This document shows, piece after piece, positions 29,301-35,563 of a stretch of DNA of 64,000 nucleotides. This stretch comes from CALDTK01 sp045110575 (GTDB taxonomy: Bacteria; Bacteroidota; Bacteroidia; Chitinophagales; Saprospiraceae), in contig JBGCGF010000020.1 of assembly GCA_045110575.1 (NCBI GenBank), forward strand, positions 1 through 64,000, given 5' to 3'. The translations under genes and the position numbers were made by a program. The stretch's first letter is position 1; every line of letters begins with the position of its first letter. The notes beneath the pieces are model-generated. The model made no database searches, had not been told where the DNA came from, and saw nothing but the letters and a program-made list of their open reading frames with translations.

Positions 29301-30516
29301 GGTTGAAGACAAAATACTGGGCTTGCTCGCGGGTAGCGCCACCTACTAAAAGGTCGTTTAAGTATCCCCATGGTCCGCGAGCATCCCATGCATTTCGATC
29401 CGTTCTTTCGTAGGTGCGGCCTCCGTTTTGCCGTAAGGAGAAATCAAAATCGAAGCGACGATAGTCATCACACAAGGGATCAACCCGGGCGACACACGGT
29501 GTAAAATTGAAAGGAATCGTATCGCCAGTAAGCGGATAATGCGCTGTGATACTGTAGTCCGGATCCGAACAATCTCCACCTGAAGCCGGCTCTCCGTATG
29601 TAAATACGTGCACCTCACTATGGCCACCGTTTTCAAAGATGATAAGTTCATTTTCTTCAAAAGCGGTGATTCGAACAGCGTACTGATGGCCCTGAATAAG
29701 CGGTGGATCAGTTGCATCAAATCCGTAGGTATAAAATTGATCTTCAATGCCAAAAGCATCGGTTTCGTAATGGACCGGTATACCACTATTGAGCATCTGG
29801 ATATTCGCCATGCTCGGATCGATACCGTTATCGGTCATATCGATCATTTTAAGTCGGTAACGAATGTCGTAGAGACCAAACCCAGCTCCATTGTAATCCC
29901 ATTGAATCAGGACATCCTCGTCTGTAGATGCGTCTAGTTCATCTCCATTTTCAGGCGTCAACAAAACTGGCTGACTTCCGGATATTAAGCCAAAAGGATC
30001 GGAGCAATATTGGGCCTCTTCATTTAAAGTAATGGGCAAGTTTGTATTAAAATCAAATGCCTCAATACAAATTTGATATTCACCTTCTGGTAAATGACCG
30101 ATTCTAAAAATCTGATCTAATTCCAATCCCGAAACCCCTGTTATATCCGCTCGCTGAAAAGACAAATTAAGGTCCCGAATCAAGGCACCATCATAGGTTT
30201 CAGATTCCAATCCCTCTAGCACTACGGGTGCGCTGGGACGAAAGCTAGCATTCATTTCAGCGAATGGAGATCCATCACGTGTGATACTAGCCAAGAGGTA
30301 AAATTCTAACCTTGCTTGACTCGTATTCGTTAGCGTAATGACGACCTGCTCGTTGTTTGCGAGATCAGTGTAGTTGTCTAAGCGGGTGGAGTAAGGCGGC
30401 AATACCATCAACTCCGCTTCAAGATTTTGAGCAAACGCTTGAATGGAAAAAGCTACCTGAAATAGCGTCAAGAGGCAAAGGCCACGTAGGAGACTGTTCA
30501 TGGGAGTAGATTTCAA
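23320..30516 (-). CDS. Giant TANFOR-type surface protein
   Basis: A 2398-aa exported protein. The signal peptide (about 1-29, AFSIQAFAQ) is followed by a TANFOR-like domain (about 30-175) with its characteristic start VLPPYSTRLDNY and NNEQVVITLTNTSQARLEFYL. An FN3-like domain comes next (about 185-310), and then a very long beta-rich region. A Gly-rich linker of GGIGGFGGSGIGGGWG type lies near residue 2235. TANFOR proteins are known from Tannerella and other Bacteroidota as cell-surface proteins of unknown function, usually next to an FN3 protein and a barrel, as here. The start overlaps the barrel gene stop by 4 bp. No membrane anchor or T9SS sorting domain is obvious at the C-terminus (DEPITSTGTGPH), so its route out of the cell is unclear. 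Confidence 0.8.
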   Translation of the reverse strand: MKSTPMNSLLRGLCLLTLFQVAFSIQAFAQNLEAELMVLPPYSTRLDNYTDLANNEQVVITLTNTSQARLEFYLLASITRDGSPFAEMNASFRPSAPVVLEGLESETYDGALIRDLNLSFQRADITGVSGLELDQIFRIGHLPEGEYQICIEAFDFNTNLPITLNEEAQYCSDPFGLISGSQPVLLTPENGDELDASTDEDVLIQWDYNGAGFGLYDIRYRLKMIDMTDNGIDPSMANIQMLNSGIPVHYETDAFGIEDQFYTYGFDATDPPLIQGHQYAVRITAFEENELIIFENGGHSEVHVFTYGEPASGGDCSDPDYSITAHYPLTGDTIPFNFTPCVARVDPLCDDYRRFDFDFSLRQNGGRTYERTDRNAWDARGPWGYLNDLLVGGATREQAQYFVFNLELEQTAAIGPLEPAGQYSWDLNTEMQQAGGARHADQTVSQNFVHGMPKPRLSTPTNGATLQPGNVDLAFSTGATPTKLLPDYLHLIRAERTEITGYQTLGNVFESCVVQVARSPDFEELRMVAGAKRDVRLTFPLANPEAIANELYKSLDFAVNAVDTGDYYWRVVWLTDPNYSLGTNGYLPAGRDYHPSSTWQFRIDSTGTPPTHLTGGGNPVDTACTSVCEVALPTDRTPRSGLSVGDSVRLGQFSLVTEEVSGSAAGFSGSGTIAIPFLNDLRIRVGFTGIQLNAAGVAFAGSAKALEDPMPFDVLQRTGVGGGSIPYVSETQAELFNGFISGTERLVSALTDRRAIGMPLGFDRNIGDYTTTLGIVAMDFTATSADLDLVCALEIPEYESHISLGMGDWCFRASGLGNEGRLYMPEDLKLNPGDDIEFSVAGGNSSDTTQITYAEFGCDGLTCLQLRGRLDFSRDIILPDTTRVTEADARVAARFGGKICLDDGFDLMVQAQLDAFIAPDLDNFTWAESQIWIDISDRENPAGMSVPQGYVWPSGRARNTWKGIYIPQVLMRLPDDLNASADPLEIGVDNFIVDFQPAALSFRVVARNVVRTGDAAIDGWGITIDTLYASLIQTRALEAGLRGKLEMPLTDEGEHMLYGANINTTGLEIGVSVDPRDPLAVPLMAGQLTLKPSTFLKLRLGFGSAESYVEANLHGEIDISGDNADRHASGGSSSPGMNMAGVEFEDVYLNTGTRASRPGTWRFASPQKSTAGFPISIDSIGLDFSDWEHPGFYIKPRLTLMGGSGGISGAAMLHFRSTFNSEASGIEKIGLDRVDLSEISVNANVSKVQLAGYIRWRKTSTIDEVAGGIDVTIPMGIRGKMECVFGTFKANETATYDTRDYYSYWRVNGLIQFEPGLQIFSGFALYGLGGGVSYHMERVGAAVPISEIHTASKVEGGSSADSTAIDNPVVMSTAQYRENFAQGLGLEFTVILGTFPKPDAFNMDISLSANFLNAGGLASFSLSGDAYVMTGLNDRASEDKMLWANLNIDYDAVQKVVDGRFAVYLNAYGVLTGSGTNNKMVDAHFHSEASHWFMNVGTYLDPGGINLTLGGTELARLNEYLMIGHGVPAELPPIADDQLRELLYGSASNSRVGENSIESNGAGAAALAGAGRSGDLGELATGTGFAFGTNFSTQISGNPIPFYFRLRLALGVDVFVTNLDDTYICSTTGERPGVNGWRGGGQVYAGMWGEFGIGVTLIRDFTLPLFELAAGFVLQAELPNPNYFAGRAAVEYSVLGGALSGRKTVGFEFGQKCDPINTDPLANIRVLEDLQPSGRQDVYARSAATFNFPVNKMLVLPKTIPSDGPPTFYRFKPFIDDWTIRAGSDNIETQPIRVTENGYVAYLDPIALLPANASLRTDITLKFEDYTYGSPVVYVKPGETRHYREDSTRYFSTGDAPTRLDGRGLAFTYPLERQQHFLQDVTDGKGVIQMTRVHQRALFYTEKEGRQFNYILRFIPLSAEAEMFDVPVSGLASARLTFTISEDLAPETIYGVQLLRVKQKNAAENRAALLASVGVGIQNVNIPTNASTERFRYIRNTEANGDYTQRRVTRKIRFDEVAKPEWEEEVYDWQFRTSKFSDLAGKLATLDLNGKTPHNGLGYAGAQIRGQLPEHFDEIEVYGFTKGDFVVRPLIRFTPSLGDDYFAYHNRLLYVPYEGLQRMRSVEIDFSVPGISLPFRGSVALPRWPQIRFMDVIMHQLNHGYYLDPSRSWVIERLTTGDINAASHVTVSSTGTPTASSGTGPATGIGGIGGFGGSGIGGGWGVGIPGASTTLPGGVTASSAPQQNFGLIFQTPFYVQQHRQSISNHINRVLMLDYAFRMNGGAVSAGLANRNDSRLGRQTDRNFEFVYRKALRDQIAEDHASHYFTMLKLRGSIRQWDYRPFDNTTPPLPLGSEFAERQSNLYNIRFTYAAPASLGRETVTRTFNLQDEPITSTGTGPH

Positions 30517-32264
30517 AAGGTGAATCGGTAACTGAGGTTGTTGCGCAACTCGCCAAACGAGCGATCGGCGAGAGGACTTGTATTTCTGAGTAATCCGAGA
30601 CGTAACGAGAGGCTGTGTGCACGACTGGGTTGATAGTTTGCTGTTGCGGCCAGTGTAAAGACAGATCCATCGCTTTCGGATTCACGCTTACGCATAGCGA
30701 GATTGGCCGACAAGCCTAGCTTGAGCGGAGGCGTTTCTTTGGCTTTACTCTCCGATGCCCCGAGCTTAATCCCCTTGCTGATTCGGGCCCCAAACTGCAG
30801 CACCGTGTTGCCACGATTGAGAGAAACATCGGTACGCTCGGTGAGGCTACGTCGCCAGGAGGCGTTCGCGTTTATCTGAAAGTGGCTTTCCTTCCAATCG
30901 CGACTAACCGTAGACTTGAAAGAGAGCTGACTGGTTTGCTGTCTGACGCTTGTACCGTAATCCAGTTCGCGGAGTGTGCTTCGTAGACCTATCCGCAGGC
31001 TTCCTGTTTCCAGCCTACGGGTATAGACAGGGCTGAGTGAATACGTTGACGTTTGCTGACCGCGTTTCAAGGTGTCGCCGACAAGAATAATTTCCTGATT
31101 CAGGCTACTACTAAAGTTACTATATCTAGCGCTAAGGCGGAGTTCTTTGGACAATTTTGCCGTAAGGCCAAGGGAACCAATTGTGCGCTCACGGGTGGAG
31201 GTAAGCAGCTGTGTAAGGTTGTTGCGTTGTCGGCCAACAGAACCATTGACGCGTACTTTTCCTTTACCAAAGGCAAGTCCCATTTGCAAGCGAACGCGCT
31301 GAATATCATCGGTGAGGTATGGCGTTCCAAGCGAACGATAAAAGGGGTCGACGCGCTCAAAGCTGAGGCGCGTATTGAATCCTCGCTGCCGAAAACCTAT
31401 ACCATAATCATGAGCAAAATGTGCACTAGAACTCTCGTTGAGTTCGATTGCATTACTCACAAACTCAGGCACAGATTCCGGTACGTTTAGGCTGTCGCGA
31501 CCTTGTTCGTTGGTGAGAACACTTAGTGCTGATTCGCCCGAAATTTGGATGACCTTGGCGAGACTGAAGTTGAATTTTGTACTTACGCCAAGATTCTCTG
31601 CAGGAGCTGGAAGTAAGAAATCTGCGCCCGATGGGTCCCCTTCTTTTTCACGATCAATTACCCGCGAAACGGTCACGTCGAAGTGATTGCTGTTTGTACC
31701 AACGCCGATCCGTGCTGCGGTTAGGGTGCGTCTGTACGGTTCGAAAAGTTCGGCCCCAATGACGAGTGAGTCCTCCTGAATGATCGGGCTCCGAAGTTGG
31801 CCATGAGCAGCTGCAAATCTGAATTTGCCTGGCGTCAGCTCCATTCCAACCCCAAAAAAGGGCTGCCCAGAAACAAGGTATTTACCGAAAGGGATACTGC
31901 GGTGCCCGAGGTGGAGAGTTGCCCATTTGTAGCTGGGGCTAAGGCCATAAAAGGCGAAAGGATTGGAAATACTTCCGCGTTGGTTGTTGTAGGTAGCCGA
32001 GATGGGAATGCTAAAATCACCGTAGCTCAGTCGCAGGTTTCCGTTTAGGGCATAGGCCAAGGGGCTGCTGCGGTTTGCTATTTCTCCGCTCCGACTGTAT
32101 TGCATAAGGCTTACGCCAAAACCCCCAGTAGCTTTCCACTTGGCATCCTTGAAACTTTCAATTGCCTGGGCCTGGCCAGCCGTTGCGCACAGGAAGATCA
32201 ATAACGTGAGAAGAAGTTGTTTTGCGACTGCGTAGGACATCATGCCTGTTCTTTGGTGACACAA
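30513..32264 (-). CDS. Outer-membrane beta-barrel protein, first gene of the TANFOR operon
   Basis: A 583-aa outer-membrane protein. The signal peptide ends near TAGQAQA; the first two Met of MMSYAVAKQLL (residues 8-9) may be the real start, because the longest form puts MCHQRTG before it. The body alternates short polar and aromatic strands (LRLSYGDFSIPISATYNNQ, TLHLGHRSIPFGKYLV) and ends NNLSYRFTF, with the terminal Phe expected of a barrel inserted by the BAM complex. It overlaps the TANFOR gene by 4 bp and opens the six-gene operon. A role as anchor or channel for the giant protein is inferred from position. Confidence 0.8.
   Translation of the reverse strand: MCHQRTGMMSYAVAKQLLLTLLIFLCATAGQAQAIESFKDAKWKATGGFGVSLMQYSRSGEIANRSSPLAYALNGNLRLSYGDFSIPISATYNNQRGSISNPFAFYGLSPSYKWATLHLGHRSIPFGKYLVSGQPFFGVGMELTPGKFRFAAAHGQLRSPIIQEDSLVIGAELFEPYRRTLTAARIGVGTNSNHFDVTVSRVIDREKEGDPSGADFLLPAPAENLGVSTKFNFSLAKVIQISGESALSVLTNEQGRDSLNVPESVPEFVSNAIELNESSSAHFAHDYGIGFRQRGFNTRLSFERVDPFYRSLGTPYLTDDIQRVRLQMGLAFGKGKVRVNGSVGRQRNNLTQLLTSTRERTIGSLGLTAKLSKELRLSARYSNFSSSLNQEIILVGDTLKRGQQTSTYSLSPVYTRRLETGSLRIGLRSTLRELDYGTSVRQQTSQLSFKSTVSRDWKESHFQINANASWRRSLTERTDVSLNRGNTVLQFGARISKGIKLGASESKAKETPPLKLGLSANLAMRKRESESDGSVFTLAATANYQPSRAHSLSLRLGLLRNTSPLADRSFGELRNNLSYRFTF
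32109..32122 (-). repeat. Iterated 14-mer, one-base variant
   Basis: Plus strand reads GCTTACGCCAAAAC, one mismatch from the exact motif, inside the barrel gene. Confidence 0.35.
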
Positions 32265-32380
32265 ACTTCAAGAAGAAGTGCACCTCAGATCAGACGGAAT
32301 GGATAAGCTGTCGCTTGGGATGTATAAGCCGGAAGCAGGTTTGAAGAGAAGAGCACCTATTGGGCTGCTTCCAGACCCAA

Positions 32381-32544
32381 CGCCCAGCCCGCTTTCTAAA
32401 GACTTCGTCTTTCAAAGCAAACTGGCCTCACATATCATGGACCTACCGGCCCATTGACACACTCACGCCCATCGCTGGGCTGGTAAGTCCAGCATACGTT
32501 AGGCCGGTCTGGCGAAGCAGGGAAGCTGACGAGCCGGGCTGGGC
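32381..32544. repeat. Family A palindromic repeat, copy 3 (array unit 1)
   Basis: Complete copy with both outer arms, 117 bp upstream of the barrel gene start. First unit of a four-unit array. The 1.1 kb between the barrel gene and the MsrQ-like gene holds nothing but this array and its spacers. Confidence 0.85.
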
Positions 32545-32666
32545 GAAATAGAACAACTGAGCGAGGCGAAAAAGAAAAACTCAGCAGGGCGAAAAAGAAA
32601 AACTCAGCGGGCCGATAGCGCACTAATCGAACTGTGCAAAAACAACACTAATCAAGCTCTTTCTCA

Positions 32667-32831
32667 CGCCCAGCCCGCTCCCTCAAGACTCCGTCATTCA
32701 AAGCAAACTGGCCTCACATATCATGGACCTACCGGCCCATTGACACACTCACGCCCCTCGCTGGGCTGGTAAGTCCAGCATACGCTAGGCCGGTTTGGCG
32801 AAATGGCGAAGCCGTTGAGCCGGGCTGGGCG
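32667..32831. repeat. Family A palindromic repeat, copy 4 (array unit 2)
   Basis: Complete copy. It is followed by an extra half right arm (about 32840-32882, AGGCCGGGCTGGCGAAGCAG), showing unequal duplication inside the array. Confidence 0.85.
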
Positions 32832-32960
32832 ACAGGTCCTAGGCCGGGCTGGCGAAGCAGCGAAGCTGATAAGCCGGGCTAGGCGAAAAAGAAAAACTCA
32901 GCAGGGCGATAGCGCACTTACCGAACTGTGCAAAAACAACACTAATCAAGCTCTTTCTCA

Positions 32961-33121
32961 CGCCCAGCCCGCTTCCTCAAGACTCCGTCTTTCGAAGCAA
33001 ACTGGCCTCACATATGATGGACCTCCCGGCCCATTACGATCAACGTCTCGCTGGGCTGGTAAGTCCAGCATACGTTAGGCCGGTCTGGCGAAGCAGCGAA
33101 GCTGATAAGCCGGGCTGGGCG
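32961..33121. repeat. Family A palindromic repeat, copy 5 (array unit 3)
   Basis: Complete copy. The spacer before it (containing GCGCACTTACCGAACTGTGC) also appears before copies 4 and 6, so the repeated unit is repeat plus spacer. Confidence 0.85.
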
Positions 33122-33197
33122 AAAAAGACAAACTCAGCGGGCCGATAGCGCACTAATCGAACTGTGCAAAAACAACACTAATCAAGCTCACTTCTCA

Positions 33198-33358
33198 CGC
33201 CCAGCCCGCTTTCTAAAGACTCCGTCTTTCTAAGCAAACTGGCCTCACTTATGATGGACCTACCGGCCCATTACGATATACATCTCGCTGGGCTGATAAG
33301 TCCAGCATACGTTAGGCCGGTCTGGCGAAGTGGCAAAGCCATTGAGCCGGGCTGGGCG
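33198..33358. repeat. Family A palindromic repeat, copy 6 (array unit 4)
   Basis: Complete copy followed by a further partial right arm up to about 33405, which touches the stop codon of the MsrQ-like gene. The repeat probably lies in that gene's 3' untranslated region. Confidence 0.85.
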
Positions 33359-33407
33359 ACAGGTCCTAGGCCGGGCTGGCGAAGCTGATAAGCCGGGCTG
33401 GGCTACC

Positions 33408-34025
33408 CTATCCCTGTTTCCAACGACTCTCCACCTTCGCACGTACACTCGGCACGCGCAACACAAAGCCCAACACCAAGACGACCGCATAGACAATCCA
33501 AGTCTTGTCGAGCAAAACGATGTGTAGCATACTCAAGCCCGCAGCGAGATAGGTGAACCGGTGCAGTGCTTTCCACTTCGAAAGCATCTTACGCATCGAC
33601 TTGCGATTGGACGTAAACATGAGTGGGATAAAGATCAAGACTGCAATCAGACCAGCGACATAGTTGACCTGCGTAAACGTCTCCATCATGCCCTCTGCCG
33701 CCCAAAAGATGACAAAGTGAAGGATGCTCCACACAGCAGTCGCAATGCCCATCGCTTGGCGGACGAACAGGTTGGTGACTCCAAACACGATATAGAATGG
33801 TGTCAGCGTCAACACGGCCACCATCCAACGAATGGCGAATTCACCTGAGATGTGATACAGCATGTTGAGCGTCGAGCGACCTCCACGAGCAACCACTTGC
33901 TTGAGGGAAATTTGCAGTCCGTCGGAAAACTCAATATTGAGGTTACTGAAAATACCCATCAACGGTAAGGCCGCCATGATGGTAACAATGACCCAGCCGT
34001 AGTTCTTCTTGATGGCGTTCCACAT
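33408..34025 (-). CDS. Ferric-reductase-like transmembrane protein, MsrQ-like
   Basis: A 205-aa integral membrane protein with about six helices. It resembles MsrQ, the haem-binding quinol-linked partner of periplasmic methionine sulfoxide reductase MsrP. The pattern fits: a histidine in LYHISGEFAIRW, one in SILHFVIFW, one in KWKALHRFTYL and one in LSMLHIVLL, plus FVRQAMGI and MFTSNRKSMRKML before the ALHR motif. No msrP is visible in the window, so it may serve another electron acceptor or a partner elsewhere. The gene stands alone; a nested inverted repeat lies upstream and the family A array begins right after its stop. Confidence 0.7.
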   Translation of the reverse strand: MWNAIKKNYGWVIVTIMAALPLMGIFSNLNIEFSDGLQISLKQVVARGGRSTLNMLYHISGEFAIRWMVAVLTLTPFYIVFGVTNLFVRQAMGIATAVWSILHFVIFWAAEGMMETFTQVNYVAGLIAVLIFIPLMFTSNRKSMRKMLSKWKALHRFTYLAAGLSMLHIVLLDKTWIVYAVVLVLGFVLRVPSVRAKVESRWKQG

Positions 34026-34144
34026 AATGCTTGCTTTTAGCTTCTAGCTGCAAAGGTGCAACCCAGAATGCTCGAAACACTTAGACTAGATTAAGAACGT
34101 GAGGTTTAATGCACCCCGACTGCGAAGTAGTCGAACAGGAATTA

Positions 34145-34201
34145 CGTGGGGTCGAACAAGGAAAAAGCAAGTTAAACATTAGATCGTTTAACGACCCCAC
34201 G
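34145..34201. repeat. Nested inverted repeat, probable terminator/cruciform
   Basis: Outer arms CGTGGGGTCG (34145-34154) and CGACCCCACG (34192-34201) are perfect. Inner arms GTTAAAC (34171-34177) and GTTTAAC (34186-34192) are also perfect. It lies 13 bp after the 3' end of the minus-strand peptidase gene, so it may terminate that transcript, though it lacks a classic terminal T run. Confidence 0.6.
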
Positions 34202-34214
34202 AAACAGAGCAACC

Positions 34215-35414
34215 TCAAATCACATCCCTCAACGCCCCTTTATCAATCCCCAAGCCCTCCAGAAACACCCAAGGATCTTTGCCTTCCGCCAAGGCTTCAA
34301 ATAAGACCGCCTTGCCGTGCTCCTTTAAAATCTTGTCGCAAAGTGCAGCCCCAATCGCATACGGAATGGACGTGTCCTCTTCGATATACTGCGATTGATA
34401 AGGATTCAAATGTTGGGTGAGATCAACGTCTGGGTTAGCGGCCAACCACGTCTTGAGCTTCTGCAAATGCCATTCGTATGGATAGCCAGAACTTCCACCG
34501 ATCAACGTCGCGAGTCCTTCGTTGAGGATACCCGTGCTTATCGGAACCGCTCGAATAATGAACAAATGCGCAACCTCGTGGACATACTCGTCACGATTAT
34601 TTCCAGAGTAAACCATATCGCCAAACCCAGCCTGTCCGCCGGTTTCAAACTTGTAAAACATCGGGTGTACCACATAGCCCCTGGTCTCCAACAACTCCGT
34701 AGAATACTGAAAACTATAGAAAGTAATCGGGAAAGGATCGACCTCGAAAAAGTCGGTCATCTCCTCAATGGCGACTTGCTGTTCGTTGGCCTGCTTTCGC
34801 GAAAACTTGTGTTTTGGCGAAAGCACGAAAGTGACCTCCCCTACCCTTTCGCGTTTCCAGACTTCCGTCAAAACCTCTGTTGGGGCACTGAGTCTCAAGT
34901 CACCGTTCGCATCGGGCTTTACTAAAAACTGGAAGACATATTTCACCTCATCGGTTGATCCCATGTCGTCGAGACTCGCCCACCGCACGTTGGCAAACCG
35001 ATAATCGTCGTGACCTTCCACCGCATCGATCGACAACAGGGTTGGCCAAAAATCCACAGACTTATCGGGACCAAATTCTGCTACGCGAAGCTCGAAGTAA
35101 TCCCGAGTGAACTGCCCATACGTTTCCGGAATCCAATACCCTTGCGCTTCGGCAGATTGTCGCCGTAGCTTGTCATCAAAGAATGTTCGCAGCACTTCGA
35201 TCACACCTGCATTTGCGCCAATGGTATCGACGTTAGACCAAATAGAGAGGTCGCTTCCATCAAGAGATCTCTTTTCTTCTTGCCCCTCCACATCGAAGTT
35301 CATCTCAACAACAACCGCTTTCTCTGGAGTCGCCTGTGCACAGGCTACGAGCAAGAGACACAACAGTTGAAACACAAAAAGTCCACCGCGAATGCTCAGT
35401 TTACTAGCGATCAT
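34215..35414 (-). CDS. Gluzincin-like zinc metallopeptidase lipoprotein
   Basis: A 399-aa exported lipoprotein (signal ending LLLVAC, residue about 25). A zinc-peptidase site is visible: HEVAH (about 279-283) with a probable third ligand E299 in NEGLATLIGG, the HExxH-(15-18)-E spacing of gluzincins. About 250 residues before it form an unassigned beta-rich region. The substrate is unknown. The gene stands alone; a strong terminator separates it from the T9SS gene upstream. The anchor would place it on the periplasmic or outer face of the envelope. Confidence 0.75.
   Translation of the reverse strand: MIASKLSIRGGLFVFQLLCLLLVACAQATPEKAVVVEMNFDVEGQEEKRSLDGSDLSIWSNVDTIGANAGVIEVLRTFFDDKLRRQSAEAQGYWIPETYGQFTRDYFELRVAEFGPDKSVDFWPTLLSIDAVEGHDDYRFANVRWASLDDMGSTDEVKYVFQFLVKPDANGDLRLSAPTEVLTEVWKRERVGEVTFVLSPKHKFSRKQANEQQVAIEEMTDFFEVDPFPITFYSFQYSTELLETRGYVVHPMFYKFETGGQAGFGDMVYSGNNRDEYVHEVAHLFIIRAVPISTGILNEGLATLIGGSSGYPYEWHLQKLKTWLAANPDVDLTQHLNPYQSQYIEEDTSIPYAIGAALCDKILKEHGKAVLFEALAEGKDPWVFLEGLGIDKGALRDVI
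34811..34824 (+). repeat. Iterated 14-mer GTTTTGGCGAAAGC (exact)
   Basis: Exact copy inside the peptidase gene; the gene's own strand reads VLSPK. Confidence 0.8.
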
Positions 35415-35493
35415 ATCTTGACGTTTGATGTCACTCTACCATAAGGACAGCGACAAGATATTTCTGTTGCACGAAAGGCCGGCAAGCACAAAC

Positions 35494-35522
35494 AAAAACG
35501 GCCCTCCCATGGGGGAGAGCCG
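35494..35522 (-). terminator. Rho-independent terminator of the T9SS lamin-tail protein gene
   Basis: On the minus strand, CGGCTCTCCC and GGGAGGGCCG pair around a short loop and are followed by TTTTTG. It lies 42 bp after the stop at 35564. Confidence 0.85.
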
Positions 35523-35563
35523 CAAATCGGGGACTTTATTAAAAAGCCACGAGAACAATTGAG

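Noticed and set aside
32803..33078. Open frames within the family A array
   Set aside because: They arise from the repeat sequence itself and recur only as far as the repeats do; no start signals.
32381..33405. CRISPR array
   Set aside because: Units are ~160 bp palindromes with repeated, non-unique spacers and no cas genes; this is a tandem repeat array.
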